From Sulfurimonas sp. (GTDB lineage Bacteria; Campylobacterota; Campylobacteria; Campylobacterales; Sulfurimonadaceae): a stretch of 5,744 bases of DNA. Both the position numbers and the translations under genes were made by a program. Location of the stretch: assembly GCA_021107375.1 (NCBI GenBank), contig JAIOSY010000218.1, forward strand, positions 1 through 5,744. The letters run 5' to 3'. Numbering within the stretch: position 1 is the stretch's first letter; each line of letters starts with the position of its first letter. The notes beneath the pieces are model-generated. The model did not search any database. It was not told the origin of the DNA and saw only the letters and a list, made by a program, of their open reading frames with translations. Positions 5,229-5,744 of the stretch are shown here, in pieces.

Positions 5229-5744
5229 ATGTCATTATCCTTAAATTCAAAACTTAAAATATTAGTTTGTGAAGCAGATGTTAGAGTTTTAAAAAGATTA
5301 GAATCTTGGATTAAGGCTATGGGGATAGATGTTTTAAGTTGTGATGATGCTGTAATCGCAAATCAGATTTTTAATGAAAAAAACCCAGATATATTAATTT
5401 TATCGCAAAATTTAAAAAGCATGGGTGTTATTGAATTTATAGAAGAGATTAAGAAAAAAATCCCATCTCAAGCTATTATTTTAATGTTAGATAATGATAT
5501 GGATAATTTAATATTTAAACGCTCTATAGATTTACAAGTGGATAAATACTTAAACATGACAGTAGATGCAACCTTGTTCTTTAATGCAATAGAGACATTA
5601 GCTAAAGAAAAAATTTCCCATCTAGAATTTAAAGCTCAAAAGAGACTTCTTCAAGATTATAAAGATGCAATTGATAAATCTTTTAGTGTATCTAAGCATG
5701 ATAAAGAGGGAAAAATTTTTTATGTAAATAATCTTTTTTGTCAA
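5229..5744 (+). CDS. Degenerate receiver plus PAS-domain sensory protein, 3'-truncated by window edge
   Basis: An open frame of 172 codons from ATG at 5229, 2 bases after parA, runs off the window end. Residues 10-125 have the receiver fold pattern (KILVCEAD, KNPDILIL, QAIILML, VDKYL) but the active site is gone. The acidic pair is Glu15-Ala16, the phosphoacceptor position is Ser59, the Thr position is Asp88, and the Lys-Pro pair is Met110-Thr111. It should not accept phosphate and may act as a binding or dimerisation module. A helical linker (126-142) leads into the start of a PAS domain (about 143-172; YKDAIDKSF then HDKEGKIFYVNNLFCQ), which fits the YVN-x-x-F-C pattern common in sensory PAS domains of these bacteria. 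The output lies beyond the window; in proteins of this layout it is often a GGDEF, EAL or histidine kinase domain, but nothing here decides. The ribosome site is weak, so coupling to parA is likely. Confidence 0.75.
   Translation, partial: MSLSLNSKLKILVCEADVRVLKRLESWIKAMGIDVLSCDDAVIANQIFNEKNPDILILSQNLKSMGVIEFIEEIKKKIPSQAIILMLDNDMDNLIFKRSIDLQVDKYLNMTVDATLFFNAIETLAKEKISHLEFKAQKRLLQDYKDAIDKSFSVSKHDKEGKIFYVNNLFCQ

Overview
The window is an AT-rich stretch, about 30% G+C by eye, with strong use of AGA, TTA and AAA codons. It holds part of one tightly packed chemotaxis operon. Every gene is on the + strand, gaps between genes are 2 to 12 bases, and two genes overlap. No terminator, RNA gene, insertion sequence, CRISPR array or internal promoter is evident. 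Base composition, protein style (Lys/Glu/Ile-rich) and the gene set suggest a Campylobacterota bacterium of the Arcobacter/Sulfurimonas kind. This is an inference and no marker gene confirms it. The window starts inside one gene and ends inside another, so the operon extends both ways.

Bases 1-3783 hold the phosphorelay core: the C-terminal part of a CheY-type receiver, a short CheZ-like protein with the Asp-x-x-x-Gln phosphatase motif, a second and complete CheY, and a long 913-residue CheA kinase. The CheA has an N-terminal phosphoacceptor His domain, a P2-like domain, a long middle region of unknown role, and P3-P4-P5. It lacks the C-terminal receiver found fused to CheA in Helicobacter and Campylobacter.

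Bases 3796-4224 encode a divergent CheW coupling protein whose frame is broken by a single in-frame TAA at codon 22. The sequence on both sides of this stop aligns with one CheW domain, so this looks like a recent nonsense mutation, a sequencing error or a decaying gene. Next come a small protein with a STAS-like pattern that lacks the usual phosphorylatable Ser/Thr, and a ParA-family ATPase overlapping it. Together they suggest a chemoreceptor-array positioning module like ParC/PpfA rather than a plasmid partition system. The last gene runs off the window. It starts with a receiver domain whose key residues are all substituted, followed by the beginning of a PAS domain.

Proposed working model (inference): receptors encoded elsewhere signal through CheW to CheA. 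CheA phosphorylates two CheY proteins, the CheZ-like protein removes the phosphate, and ParA positions or segregates the array. The STAS-like protein and the pseudo-receiver-PAS protein are accessory parts of unknown role. An unusual layout feature is that the first five genes share one reading frame. The first four end in a TAG stop that overlaps the Shine-Dalgarno sequence of the next gene. No receptor, cheR, cheB or cheV gene is present here.
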